Positions 52,093 to 61,190 of a DNA stretch of 64,000 nucleotides are shown piece by piece. The notes under the pieces are model-generated. The model made no database searches. It was not told the DNA's origin and worked only from the letters and a program-made list of their open reading frames with translations. The position numbers were made by a program, and so were the translations under genes. The stretch's first letter is position 1. Every line of letters begins with the position of its first letter. Source of the stretch: Modicisalibacter sp049808615 (GTDB lineage: Bacteria > Pseudomonadota > Gammaproteobacteria > Pseudomonadales > Halomonadaceae). The DNA lies in assembly GCF_049808615.1 (NCBI RefSeq), contig NZ_JBNCAN010000004.1, positions 1-64,000 of the forward strand, written 5' to 3'.

Positions 52093-52101
52093 CCCGCCTC
52101 C

Positions 52102-52542
52102 TCAACTATCGCCTGGGGGCGGTTCCGAGATAAGCCCGACATTCGGCACTCCAGCAGTCTGCAGGGTACCCATCAGTGTCACGACCTGGCCATAGGCGAC
52201 ATTACGATCACCGCGTACCAGCACGGGAGTCTCGGGGCGGCGACCGAGGATGGCGATAACCTTGTTGCTGATGTCCTCCAGGGAGACCGCCGTTTCTTCA
52301 TCCCCCAGTGAGATGAAATATTGACCTTCTCGATTGACTGACACAATGATCGGTTCGCGATCCTCCATCGCATCGATGGGCTCAGAGGTCACTTTCGGCA
52401 GATCGACCTGCACCCCTTGAGTCAGCATCGGCGCAGTGATCATGAAGATCACTAGTAGTACCAGCATCACGTCGATGAACGGTACGACATTGATCTCGCC
52501 CATGGGCTTGCGGCTTGGACCGCGGTTGAATGGACCGTGCAT
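52102..52542 (-). CDS. tolR: Tol-Pal proton-channel subunit TolR
   Basis: 146-residue ExbD/TolR protein: one transmembrane helix with the proton-binding Asp in NVVPFIDVMLVLLVIF, followed by a periplasmic domain. It forms the proton-driven motor with TolQ. Located 36 bases after tolQ and nine before tolA. Confidence 0.95.
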   Translation of the reverse strand: MHGPFNRGPSRKPMGEINVVPFIDVMLVLLVIFMITAPMLTQGVQVDLPKVTSEPIDAMEDREPIIVSVNREGQYFISLGDEETAVSLEDISNKVIAILGRRPETPVLVRGDRNVAYGQVVTLMGTLQTAGVPNVGLISEPPPGDS

Positions 52543-52578
52543 GGCTTGGCTCTTCCCCCAATTCTCTCTAAGTTCGCC

Positions 52579-53268
52579 TCAGGCCGCTTCGCTTTCACCG
52601 CGGCCCTGCAGATTGCGATGCAGGATGGAGTGAAATTCTTCGGCAAAGTCCTCGTACTGCCCTAGCAGACGATTGGACTGGGCGGAAAGTCGGTTGTAGA
52701 AGATAACAGCGGGGATGGCGGCGAAAAGACCCATGGCGGTGGCAACCAGCGCTTCGGCGATCCACGGAGCGACGGTGGAGAGTGTTGCCTGCTGAGCCAT
52801 GGACAGACTCTGGAAAGAGCCCATGATGCCCCACACCGTTCCGAACAAACCAATATAAGGACTGGCGGAGGCCACCGTGGCCAGAAAGGTCAAATGCAGG
52901 TTAAGGCGCTCTTCCTCCCGGGACCAGGCCACGCGCATGACACGCTGAACGCCGTCGAGCACTGCCTGGGAGCTGTTGGTCTTGGGCAGTAGACGATTGA
53001 ATTCACGAAATCCGGCACGAAAGATATGTTCGGCGCCCAAGGACTCCTGCTCGGGGGGTGTTTCGCGATAGAGCTCGTTAAGATCGATGCCGGACCAGAA
53101 GCGGTCCTCGAAGGCGCGATGCCCCTGCTTGGCGCGGCGCAATACGATGCCCCGCTGAAAGATCACGATCCAGGATGCAATGGAGGCGGCCAGCAACAGC
53201 AGCATGACAAGCTGGACGACCAGACTCGCATTGATCATCAAATGGATAACGGACATTGAGTCGTTCAC
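52579..53268 (-). CDS. tolQ: Tol-Pal proton-channel subunit TolQ
   Basis: 229-residue MotA/TolQ/ExbB protein with three transmembrane helices: about residues 10-35, then the conserved GLFGTVWGIMGSFQ and TLSTVAPWIAEALVATAMGLFAAIPAVI. I choose the GTG start (VNDSMSVIHL) since AGGA lies five bases upstream and the resulting N-terminus parallels Pseudomonas TolQ; an internal ATG at 53256 is the alternative. Confidence 0.94.
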   Translation of the reverse strand: MNDSMSVIHLMINASLVVQLVMLLLLAASIASWIVIFQRGIVLRRAKQGHRAFEDRFWSGIDLNELYRETPPEQESLGAEHIFRAGFREFNRLLPKTNSSQAVLDGVQRVMRVAWSREEERLNLHLTFLATVASASPYIGLFGTVWGIMGSFQSLSMAQQATLSTVAPWIAEALVATAMGLFAAIPAVIFYNRLSAQSNRLLGQYEDFAEEFHSILHRNLQGRGESEAA

Positions 53269-53297
53269 GGGTGTCCTCACTGACTAATGGTATAGAT

Positions 53298-53693
53298 TTA
53301 TTCGCGTAGGACCGTGGCCAAAGCCGGCGGCCAACGTACGGGTCTAAGTCGTGTCGATTCCACACAGGCGATATCGACGCTTGCATCGCACAAGGGTTCC
53401 CCTCGAGCGGTGACTTGCTGATGAAAGCTGAGTCGGCAGGCCGAACGGTCGACGACCTCGACACTGACGTCCAGTTCATCATCCAGCCGAGCAGGCTTGG
53501 CATAGCGGCATTCCAGGCGATGTACCACCAGTTGAATGCCGGTGTCGAACAAGCCTTGCTGTGTCAGGCCATGCTGCCTGAGCCATTCACTGCGGGCTCG
53601 TTCCATGTATTTGAGATAATTGACGTAATAGACGATACCCCCGGCATCGGTATCCTCGATGTAGACACGCACCGGAAACGTGAAGGCACTCAT
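53298..53693 (-). CDS. ybgC: Tol-Pal-associated acyl-CoA thioesterase YbgC
   Basis: 131-residue hotdog-fold thioesterase. The signature YIEDTDAGGIVYYVNYLKYMERARSEWL contains the catalytic Asp. It is always linked with tolQ in this lineage and may act in lipid turnover. ATG overlaps the end of ruvB by four bases. Confidence 0.93.
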   Translation of the reverse strand: MSAFTFPVRVYIEDTDAGGIVYYVNYLKYMERARSEWLRQHGLTQQGLFDTGIQLVVHRLECRYAKPARLDDELDVSVEVVDRSACRLSFHQQVTARGEPLCDASVDIACVESTRLRPVRWPPALATVLRE

Positions 53694-54751
53694 TGTTTGA
53701 GCCCCAGGTTGTCATCAAGAGCGGCATCGGGATGCGTCTCGGGAATCGCTTCGGTGGATGGGATACCGAAGTGCAGAAATGCCTGACGCGTGACCATGCG
53801 CCCCCGGGCAGTGCGCAGCATGAACCCCTGTTGGATCAGATAGGGTTCGAGTACGTCCTCGATGGTATCACGCTCTTCGCTGATGGCCGCCGCAAGAGAA
53901 TCCACGCCCACGGGGCCACCATCGAACTTCTCGATCATGGTCAGTAACAGGCGGCGATCCATGTGATCGAGACCATGGCGATCCACATGCAGCATGTTGA
54001 GTGCCGAATCCGCGATGGCCGCGGTCAAACGTCCATCGCTACGCACCTGGGCGTAATCGCGCACACGCCGCAACAACCGATTGGCGATGCGCGGCGTCCC
54101 CCGTGCGCGTCGCGCGACCTCGGCGGCACCGCCAGGCTCGGCCTCGATACCGAGCAAGCGTGCCGACCGGGTAACGATCTCGGTGAGTTCGTCGATATCG
54201 TAGAACTCCAGCCGCTGCACGATGCCGAAACGATCGCGCAGCGGTGATGTGAGAAGTCCTGCCCGGGTCGTCGCCCCCACCAGGGTGAACTCCGGCAGAT
54301 CGAGCTTGATCGAGCGGGCCGCAGGCCCCTCGCCGATGACGATATCCAGTTGGAAATCTTCCATGGCGGGATACAGCACTTCTTCCACCGCTGCCGGCAG
54401 GCGATGGATCTCGTCGATGAAGAGTACGTCGCCGGCTTGCAGGTTGGTCAGCATCGCCGCCAGATCGCCGGCACGTTCGAGCACCGGACCGGAGGTCGAT
54501 TTGATGTCGACCCCCATTTCTTCGGCGATGATATTGGCCAGTGTCGTCTTGCCCAGCCCCGGCGGGCCGAACACCAGCGTATGATCGAGGCTATCACCAC
54601 GACCGCGTGCCGCGGTGATGAAGATGTCGAGCTGCTCGCGCACCCGGGGCTGGCCGATGTAGTCCGCCAGCCGCCGGGGACGAATGGCATGGTCCACGCG
54701 CACCTCGCCCTGCTGGGGCTGGGCGGCGATGAGGCGATCATTATCGATCAT
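53690..54751 (-). CDS. ruvB: Holliday junction branch-migration ATPase RuvB
   Basis: 353-residue AAA+ motor driving branch migration with RuvA. Walker A GPPGLGKT, Walker B FIDEIHR, sensor segment GATTRAGLL and the C-terminal winged helix (GFMLRTARGRMVT) are present. Nine bases after ruvA, overlapping ybgC at the end. Confidence 0.97.
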   Translation of the reverse strand: MIDNDRLIAAQPQQGEVRVDHAIRPRRLADYIGQPRVREQLDIFITAARGRGDSLDHTLVFGPPGLGKTTLANIIAEEMGVDIKSTSGPVLERAGDLAAMLTNLQAGDVLFIDEIHRLPAAVEEVLYPAMEDFQLDIVIGEGPAARSIKLDLPEFTLVGATTRAGLLTSPLRDRFGIVQRLEFYDIDELTEIVTRSARLLGIEAEPGGAAEVARRARGTPRIANRLLRRVRDYAQVRSDGRLTAAIADSALNMLHVDRHGLDHMDRRLLLTMIEKFDGGPVGVDSLAAAISEERDTIEDVLEPYLIQQGFMLRTARGRMVTRQAFLHFGIPSTEAIPETHPDAALDDNLGLKQ

Positions 54752-54760
54752 GGTGCTTGT

Positions 54761-55372
54761 CTACCCCGCCAGCTTACGTGTGAGCGCGGCCTTGATCAGC
54801 GCCTCGGTAGGCTGCTTTGTGTCCAATCCGGACAGCATGCGTGCTGCTTCCGTCGGCTTGTAGCCCAGGGTGATCAATGCGGCTTCGGCATCGGCGAAGG
54901 GATCGCTGGAGCGCATCGGTGTCGGCATTTGCTGAGTGTCGTCCAACCCCGCCAGTTGCTCGCTGCTCCAATGAGGGAAACGATCGCGCATCTCGACGAT
55001 CAGGCGCTCCGCGGTCTTCTTGCCGACCCCCGGGAGGCGCGTCAGTGCCTTGACATCATCATCCATGACGCAGCGTACGAATTGATCCTGTTCCATACCG
55101 GACAGAATTCCCAGAGCCAATTTCGGGCCGACACCATTGACCTTGATCAGCGCACGAAAAAGCGCCCGCTCCGGCTCGCGGAGGAATCCGTAGAGCAGAT
55201 GGGCATCCTCGCGCACGGTAAGATGGGTGTAAAGCTGCACATCCTCGCCAATGCCCGGCAAGGCGACGAGGGTATTCATCGACGCTTCGAGTTCGTAGCC
55301 GACGCCACCGACATCGACCACCAGCCAGGGTGGCTGCTTTTCCAACAGAGTGCCCCGTAGGCGTCCAATCAT
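54761..55372 (-). CDS. ruvA: Holliday junction-binding protein RuvA
   Basis: 203-residue junction-binding tetramer protein. MIGRLRGTL begins domain I; helix-hairpin-helix motifs appear as VNGVGPKLALGIL and LPGVGKKTAERLI; the C-terminal RuvB-binding domain closes it (ALITLGYKPTEAARML). The start is the Met of MIGRLRG, the universal N-terminus; the six residues upstream are not used. Confidence 0.96.
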   Translation of the reverse strand: MIGRLRGTLLEKQPPWLVVDVGGVGYELEASMNTLVALPGIGEDVQLYTHLTVREDAHLLYGFLREPERALFRALIKVNGVGPKLALGILSGMEQDQFVRCVMDDDVKALTRLPGVGKKTAERLIVEMRDRFPHWSSEQLAGLDDTQQMPTPMRSSDPFADAEAALITLGYKPTEAARMLSGLDTKQPTEALIKAALTRKLAG

Positions 55373-55450
55373 GCCTTCACGATCCTTCAAATGACAGGGG
55401 TGTCACTATACTGATAGGCCCCGCGACTGACCAGCGTCCTGATTTACACT

Positions 55451-55987
55451 TCATTCAGGGCGATAATCACGCCAGCGCTGCCCTCTCCCCCGCCGGCCGC
55501 CATAACTACCCTGCTGTACCAGGCCGCCGCGCGCATGAGCGTGAGTCAACGCAATGGCCAACGCATCCGCCGCATCGGCCTGGGGCGTGGCGCTTAGTGT
55601 CAGTATCGCCGTGATCATGTGCTGTACCTGGGTCTTGTCCGCGGCACCGGTACCGGTCACGGCTTGTTTGACCTGGCGTGGCCCATACTCGAACACGGGA
55701 ATGCCATGATTGGCGGCACACACGATGGCGGTACCCCGGGCCTGGCCCAGCTTGAGAGCCGAATCCGCGTTGCGTGCCATGAATACCTGTTCGATGGCGA
55801 ATTCTACCGGGCGATGCAGTGCAATCAACTCCGCCACACCGGCATACACCTGCGCGAGCTTCTGGGCCAGATCATCAGCTTTGATGCGGATACAGCCGCT
55901 GGCCACATAGCGTGGCCGCGTGGAGGAAATATCCAGAACACCATAGCCGGTGACGCGCGAGCCGGGATCGATGCCGAGCAGGATCAT
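55451..55987 (-). CDS. ruvC: Crossover junction endodeoxyribonuclease RuvC
   Basis: 178-residue Holliday junction resolvase. The first catalytic Asp lies in LLGIDPGSRVTGYG, Glu in FAIEQVFMARN, and the last acidic pair in DAADALAIALTHAH. The C-terminus has a basic glycine-rich tail (GGRRGRGQRW). Lies 24 bases after yebC and 78 before ruvA. Confidence 0.96.
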   Translation of the reverse strand: MILLGIDPGSRVTGYGVLDISSTRPRYVASGCIRIKADDLAQKLAQVYAGVAELIALHRPVEFAIEQVFMARNADSALKLGQARGTAIVCAANHGIPVFEYGPRQVKQAVTGTGAADKTQVQHMITAILTLSATPQADAADALAIALTHAHARGGLVQQGSYGGRRGRGQRWRDYRPE

Positions 55988-56011
55988 GAAGAGGCTCTCA
56001 ATTCGGGATAT

Positions 56012-56761
56012 TCATTCGATCTGTTCAAGAATATTGTCATCGAAATCCGCGTTGGTGTAGACGTTTTGTACGTCGTCCAGGTCCTCGAGCATGTCGATCA
56101 GCTTGACGACCTTCTTCGCCACCTCGATATCGGCAATCGATGAATACGTCTCCGGATATTTGCCGATGTCGGCAGTATCAGGCGTCAGGCCGGCCGCGAT
56201 CAGTGCATCCTTGACCGCGGAGAAATCTTGAGGGGTTGAAATCACCTCGATGACGCCATCGTCCTGCGTGACGACATCCTCGGCGCCGGCCTCCAGCGAA
56301 ACTTCGATGATGGCCTCTTCATCACTCTCCGGAGGAAAACTCATACGTCCTTGCTTATTGAACAAGAAAGCCACTGAGCCGGAGGTGCCCAGATTGCCGT
56401 CCTGCTTATTGAAGGCGTGGCGGACATCGGAAGCAGTGCGGTTGCGATTGTCCGTCAGACATTCGACGAGTATCGCGACGCCTTCGGGACCGTAGCCTTC
56501 GTAGCTGAGCTCCTCCATATTGTCGGCATCGTTATTACCGACGCCCCGATCGATGGCTCGCTGGATGGTGTCCTTGGTCATGTTATTGGCAAGCGCCTTG
56601 TCCATCGCCGCACGGAGTCGCGGATTGTCATTGGGCTCGCCACCACCCTGCTGAGCGGCTACCGACAATTCGCGGATCAGCTTGGTGAAGATCTTGCCCT
56701 TCTTGGCATCCTGGGCGGCCTTGCGATGCTTGATGTTCGCCCATTTACTATGACCAGCCAT
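56012..56761 (-). CDS. yebC: YebC/PmpR-family protein
   Basis: 249-residue protein starting MAGHSKWANIKHRK, the family signature. Members were long called transcriptional regulators, and some are now linked to translation of polyproline stretches, so both readings stand. Typical position between aspS and ruvC. Confidence 0.94.
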   Translation of the reverse strand: MAGHSKWANIKHRKAAQDAKKGKIFTKLIRELSVAAQQGGGEPNDNPRLRAAMDKALANNMTKDTIQRAIDRGVGNNDADNMEELSYEGYGPEGVAILVECLTDNRNRTASDVRHAFNKQDGNLGTSGSVAFLFNKQGRMSFPPESDEEAIIEVSLEAGAEDVVTQDDGVIEVISTPQDFSAVKDALIAAGLTPDTADIGKYPETYSSIADIEVAKKVVKLIDMLEDLDDVQNVYTNADFDDNILEQIE

Positions 56762-56868
56762 ATGCGGCCTCCTTGGAAATCTCAATGCTCAAGAAACGAA
56801 ACCGGCGCCACCCATGAATCGGCGCGCCGGTTATTGTCATAAGCACATCATCGCCGTGCCAAAAGACG

Positions 56869-58647
56869 CTATTTGTCGTTGGTCGTCTTGGCCTTCTGAC
56901 GCAGTCGGATATGCAGATCCTTGAGCTGCTCCGAGGTCACCTCTCCCGGTGCGTCGGTCATCAGGCAGGCGGCACTCTGAGTCTTGGGAAAGGCGATGAC
57001 TTCGCGGATGGTGCGCGCACCGGTCATCAGCATGACCAGACGATCGAGACCAAAGGCGAGCCCACCATGAGGCGGGGCGCCATACTGCAGTGCATCGAGC
57101 AGGAAACCGAACTTTTCCTCGGCTTCTTGCTCACCGATGCCCAGAACCTCAAATACCTTGCGTTGCATGGCCTGATCGTGAATACGGATCGATCCACCAC
57201 CCAGCTCGGTGCCGTTGAGCACCATGTCGTAGGCCCGGGACAGCGCCTTGGCCGGGTTTGCCTTGAGCTCATCGCCAGAACAGGACGGTGCGGTAAACGG
57301 ATGGTGAAGCGCCGACAGGCGACCGTTGTCATCCGCTTCGAACATCGGGAAATCGACGACCCAGAGAGGGGTCCATTCCTGGGTGTAGAGATTTAGATCC
57401 TCGCCCAGCTTGACGCGTAATGCGCCGATCGCCTCGTTGACGACATTGATCCTGTCGGCACCGAAGAAGATGATGTCGCCATCCTGCGCTCCGACTCGGT
57501 CTAGCAGGGATTCCACGATGCCTTCCATGAACTTGACGATGGGTGACTGCAATCCCTCGAGCCCCTTGGCACGTTCATTGACTTTGATCCAGGCCAATCC
57601 CTTGGCGCCGTAAATGCCGACGAATTTGGTGTATTCGTCGATTTCCTTGCGCGTGAGCCTGGCGCCGTCACTGACCTTGAGAGCCGCTACGCGGCCATCG
57701 TCTGCATTGGCCGGTCCGGAGAAGACCTTGAAGTCGACACCTTTCATCAGATCGTCGACATCGATGAGCTCAAGGGGGATGCGTAAATCCGGCTTGTCGG
57801 AGCCGTAACGACGCATGGCCTCGGCATAGGGCATACGCGGGAACTCTGGTAGCTCCACCTCGAGTACGTCAGAGAACAACTGGCGAATCATGCGTTCGGT
57901 GATGACCATGATGTCGTTCTCGTCGACGAAGGAGGCCTCGAGATCGATCTGGGTGAATTCCGGCTGACGATCGGCGCGCAGATCCTCGTCACGGAAGCAC
58001 TTGGCGATCTGGTAATAACGATCGAATCCGGACACCATCAACAGCTGCTTGAAGAGCTGCGGCGACTGGGGCAGTGCGAAGAAATGCCCTTCATGGGTAC
58101 GGCTGGGCACAAGATAATCCCGTGCCCCTTCCGGGGTGGCCCGGGTCAGAATCGGCGTCTCGATATCCAGGAAGCCCTGACCTTCCAGATAGGCCCGCAC
58201 GCTGTGCGAGATACGCGAGCGCAGACGTAACTTGTCGATCATCTCTGGACGGCGCAGATCGATATAGCGATGCTTCAGGCGCACCTCCTCACCGACCTTG
58301 CCGTGCTCATCAAGCTGAAACGGCGGTGTGGCGGCGCTGTTGAGCACCTCGACCTGCTTGGCCAGCACCTCGATCATGCCGGTGGGCATGTTGGGGTTCT
58401 GCGTTCCTTCTGGACGCGAGCGAACGCGCCCCTTGATGCGCAGGACGAATTCATTACGCGCCCGGTCGGCAGTAGCAAACGCATCCGGAGTGTCGGGATC
58501 GATCACGACCTGGGCGATACCGTCGCGATCGCGCAGGTCGAGAAAGATCACGCCCCCATGGTCACGGCGGCGATGAACCCAACCGCAGAGCGTGACCTCC
58601 TGATCGATCAGGGACTCGTTCAATTGGCCGCAATAGTGGCTGCGCAT
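56869..58647 (-). CDS. aspS: Aspartyl-tRNA synthetase
   Basis: 592-residue class-II synthetase: an N-terminal OB-fold anticodon-binding domain (VTLCGWVHRRRDHGGVIFLDLRDR), catalytic motif 2 (FRDEDLRADRQPEFTQID), the bacterial GAD insert and motif 3 (GLAFGLDRLVMLM). Full length. The sequence alone does not decide whether it is discriminating or charges both tRNA-Asp and tRNA-Asn. Confidence 0.97.
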   Translation of the reverse strand: MRSHYCGQLNESLIDQEVTLCGWVHRRRDHGGVIFLDLRDRDGIAQVVIDPDTPDAFATADRARNEFVLRIKGRVRSRPEGTQNPNMPTGMIEVLAKQVEVLNSAATPPFQLDEHGKVGEEVRLKHRYIDLRRPEMIDKLRLRSRISHSVRAYLEGQGFLDIETPILTRATPEGARDYLVPSRTHEGHFFALPQSPQLFKQLLMVSGFDRYYQIAKCFRDEDLRADRQPEFTQIDLEASFVDENDIMVITERMIRQLFSDVLEVELPEFPRMPYAEAMRRYGSDKPDLRIPLELIDVDDLMKGVDFKVFSGPANADDGRVAALKVSDGARLTRKEIDEYTKFVGIYGAKGLAWIKVNERAKGLEGLQSPIVKFMEGIVESLLDRVGAQDGDIIFFGADRINVVNEAIGALRVKLGEDLNLYTQEWTPLWVVDFPMFEADDNGRLSALHHPFTAPSCSGDELKANPAKALSRAYDMVLNGTELGGGSIRIHDQAMQRKVFEVLGIGEQEAEEKFGFLLDALQYGAPPHGGLAFGLDRLVMLMTGARTIREVIAFPKTQSAACLMTDAPGEVTSEQLKDLHIRLRQKAKTTNDK

Positions 58648-58721
58648 GGAAAATCCTGTTCTGTTGCTTTGACGGGTGAAGCGCCACCACCCTCAGGAGG
58701 CGGCGCCAAGTCGATGTTGGA

Positions 58722-59033
58722 TCAGGCGGTCTTCGTGCTGTGCTCAGATTTGCTGTTTTGGGGCTTGCTATCCTGAGACTTATTGTCGGCTGCCTTGGGC
58801 TCGGACGTCGCCGGTGTGTCGCTTTTATCGCCGGCCAGGTTCTTCTTGCCTCCGGATTTGAAGTCGGTTTCATACCAGCCTCCGCCGGCGAGGCGAAAGC
58901 CTGCGGCAGAGATCAATCGGGATAGTGTCTGTTGCTCGCAATGAGGGCATTGGGTCAGTGGTGCGGCACTGATTTTCTGTAATTTTTCCAGTCGCTGATC
59001 ACAGGCTTTGCACTGATATTCATAAATAGGCAT
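58722..59033 (-). CDS. FmdB-type zinc-ribbon protein
   Basis: 103-residue small protein. Residues 1-45 form the zinc ribbon with CKAC and CPHC ligand pairs, followed by GFRLAGGGWYETDF and a low-complexity Lys/Ser/Asp/Pro tail. FmdB-type proteins are often located upstream of aspS in Gammaproteobacteria; their role is unknown, with regulation proposed. Confidence 0.88.
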   Translation of the reverse strand: MPIYEYQCKACDQRLEKLQKISAAPLTQCPHCEQQTLSRLISAAGFRLAGGGWYETDFKSGGKKNLAGDKSDTPATSEPKAADNKSQDSKPQNSKSEHSTKTA

Positions 59034-59197
59034 GGTTTTTAACTCTCAGAGACAAAACGACCGCATCGATAACCGGCGGTAACGGAGGATATGCGGTCTA
59101 GCGGCACGCTTTCCAAGATGCCTTCGAAAGCCGCATATTATAGCGTGTAGCAGCCCCCGAGGGGCAAGGCCTCAAACACAAAAGCAAGGAGCCATCG
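59034..59197. other. Divergent intergenic region
   Basis: Holds the promoters of the FmdB-type gene and of the hydroxyacid dehydrogenase. I see no reading frame or recognisable operator. The dehydrogenase ribosome-binding sequence AGCAAGGAGCC closes the region. Confidence 0.45.
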
Positions 59198-60130
59198 ATG
59201 AAGGCTGTCATTCTGGATGCCGCCACCCTGGGCGATGACATCGACCTGACCCCGCTACGCGATGAGGTCGATACTCTCGAGATTCACGATCGCACGACGC
59301 CTCAGGAATGTCTGGAACGTTTGCAGGATGCGGACGTAGCTATCGTCAACAAGGTCGTGCTATCCGGCGATCTGCTGGCATCTCTGCCCCATTTGAAACT
59401 GATCTGTGTACTGGCGACCGGCACCAACAACATCGACATGGACGCTGCGAAGCGTCAGGGTATCCAGATCAAAAACGTGACCGCCTACGGCACCGCCAGC
59501 GTAGCGCAGCACACTTTGATGCTGATGCTATGCCTGGCTAATCGCTTGCCCCTGTATCAGCGCGATGTGATCGATGGTCGCTGGAGTCGGAGCCCTTTCT
59601 TCTGTCTGCTCGATCATCGCACCCTGGAGTTGGCTGGCAAACGCCTGGCGATCGTTGGCAGCGGTGAGCTGGGACAGGCAGTAGCGCGTCTGTCTAGAGC
59701 GTTCGGCATGGAGGTGATCTTCGCCGCCCGTCCCGGTAACGACACTCAGGATGAGCGGCCGGCGCTGGCCGATCTTGCTCCCGAGATCGATGTGCTCAGC
59801 CTGCATTGTCCCTTGACGAATGATACCCATCATCTCGTCAACGCGGATTTGTTGGCCCGGATGAAACCGGATGCACTGCTGATCAATTGCGCGCGGGGTG
59901 GCATCATCGATGAGAAAGCGGCACTTCAGGCGTTGAGAGAAAATCGTCTAGGCGGGCTTGGTGTGGATGTGCTGCCCAATGAGCCCCCCCGGGAAGGGCA
60001 TTCACTGATCGATGCCTCGAGTGAGCCGCTCAATCTCATCGTGACACCACACAATGCCTGGATAACGCCGGAAGCCCGGGCCAACGTCGTGCGCCTGACC
60101 GCAGACAATCTCCGCTCGTTCAAGGCATGA
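59198..60130 (+). CDS. D-2-hydroxyacid dehydrogenase (HprA-like)
   Basis: 310-residue NAD(H)-dependent dehydrogenase. Substrate-binding and Rossmann domains are clear: GSGELGQAVARL for the nucleotide, and the catalytic Arg (NCARGGIIDE), Glu (LPNEPP) and His (TPHNAW). The pattern resembles glycerate/hydroxypyruvate reductases, but substrate choice is not readable. It precedes the kinase by 55 bases and may be co-transcribed. Confidence 0.88.
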   Translation: MKAVILDAATLGDDIDLTPLRDEVDTLEIHDRTTPQECLERLQDADVAIVNKVVLSGDLLASLPHLKLICVLATGTNNIDMDAAKRQGIQIKNVTAYGTASVAQHTLMLMLCLANRLPLYQRDVIDGRWSRSPFFCLLDHRTLELAGKRLAIVGSGELGQAVARLSRAFGMEVIFAARPGNDTQDERPALADLAPEIDVLSLHCPLTNDTHHLVNADLLARMKPDALLINCARGGIIDEKAALQALRENRLGGLGVDVLPNEPPREGHSLIDASSEPLNLIVTPHNAWITPEARANVVRLTADNLRSFKA

Positions 60131-60185
60131 ATGACGCAGGAGTGCTCTACTCACTCGATGAACGGCTCGCCCTACAGGAAGGTTT

Positions 60186-61106
60186 ATGCTTTACAACTAT
60201 GGCTCGATCAATATCGATCACGTCTATCGGGTACCCCATCTGGTTCGCCCCGGTGAAACCCTGTCCAGTCGAGATTATCGGCAAGTGCTTGGCGGCAAGG
60301 GCGCCAATCAGTCGCTGGCGATCGCCCGGGCCGGGGGGCATGTGGCGCATTGGGGGCGTCTCGGCCAAGGCGATCGCTGGGTACTCGAAACACTCTCGAG
60401 CGCCGGCGTCGATACCCGCGGTATCGAGCTGACCTCGGACGCCAGCGGCCACGCCCTGATCCAGGTGGACGATCATGGCGAGAATGCCATTATTCTCTAT
60501 CCCGGTGCCAATCACGCCTTTACCGACGCTCGGCAAGACGAATTGCTGGCGGCTCCGGTCACCGGCGATTGGCTGCTCCTGCAAAACGAGTGCAATGCCC
60601 TGAGTAGACTCATGACACTGGCGACGGAGCGAGGCTTGCTGGTAGCCTTCAATCCGGCGCCCATGTCGGCCAACGTGCTTCGACTGCCGCTAGAACTCTG
60701 TCAGCTCTTGTTTCTCAATCGTGGCGAAGCCGCTGGCCTGGTTGATCTTCCCGAGCAGACGCCGAGTGAGCATCTGCTCGATGAGCTTCGCAGGCGTTTA
60801 CCGACGGTGGAGATAGTCCTGACACTGGGCCGCGAGGGGGTATGCTATCAGCACGTCGATACCCGCCTTCATCTGGATGCGTATCAGGTGGATGCCCTTG
60901 ATACCACCGGCGCCGGTGATACCTTCATCGGCTATTTCATGGCAGCTCGGCAACGTCAAGCCGAGGTGGAGGATGCATTGCGCGGGGCAAGCGCTGCTGC
61001 GGCACTGTGCGTGCAGCGCGAAGGTGCCGCCCCCAGCATCCCCGTTCTTAGCGAGGTCGAGAATGTGACGCGTAATTGGCCGACACTCGAACTGCATACG
61101 TCTTGA
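60186..61106 (+). CDS. PfkB-family carbohydrate kinase, ribokinase-like
   Basis: 306-residue kinase with the ribokinase N-terminal pattern YGSINIDHVYRVPHLVRPGET, the GGKGANQSLAIARAGG motif, and the anion-hole/catalytic DTTGAGDTFIGYF. The likely substrate is ribose or a nucleoside sugar, consistent with the nucleoside hydrolase that follows. No ribose ABC transporter is adjacent. Sequence alone cannot exclude adenosine-type kinases. Confidence 0.85.
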   Translation: MLYNYGSINIDHVYRVPHLVRPGETLSSRDYRQVLGGKGANQSLAIARAGGHVAHWGRLGQGDRWVLETLSSAGVDTRGIELTSDASGHALIQVDDHGENAIILYPGANHAFTDARQDELLAAPVTGDWLLLQNECNALSRLMTLATERGLLVAFNPAPMSANVLRLPLELCQLLFLNRGEAAGLVDLPEQTPSEHLLDELRRRLPTVEIVLTLGREGVCYQHVDTRLHLDAYQVDALDTTGAGDTFIGYFMAARQRQAEVEDALRGASAAAALCVQREGAAPSIPVLSEVENVTRNWPTLELHTS

Positions 61107-61190
61107 GCGCACATACTCAACGCTCGTGACGATGCACGCGGTCGTTCAAGCCGCCTTTCACCTCATAGGTTCATCTACAAGGAAGGATTC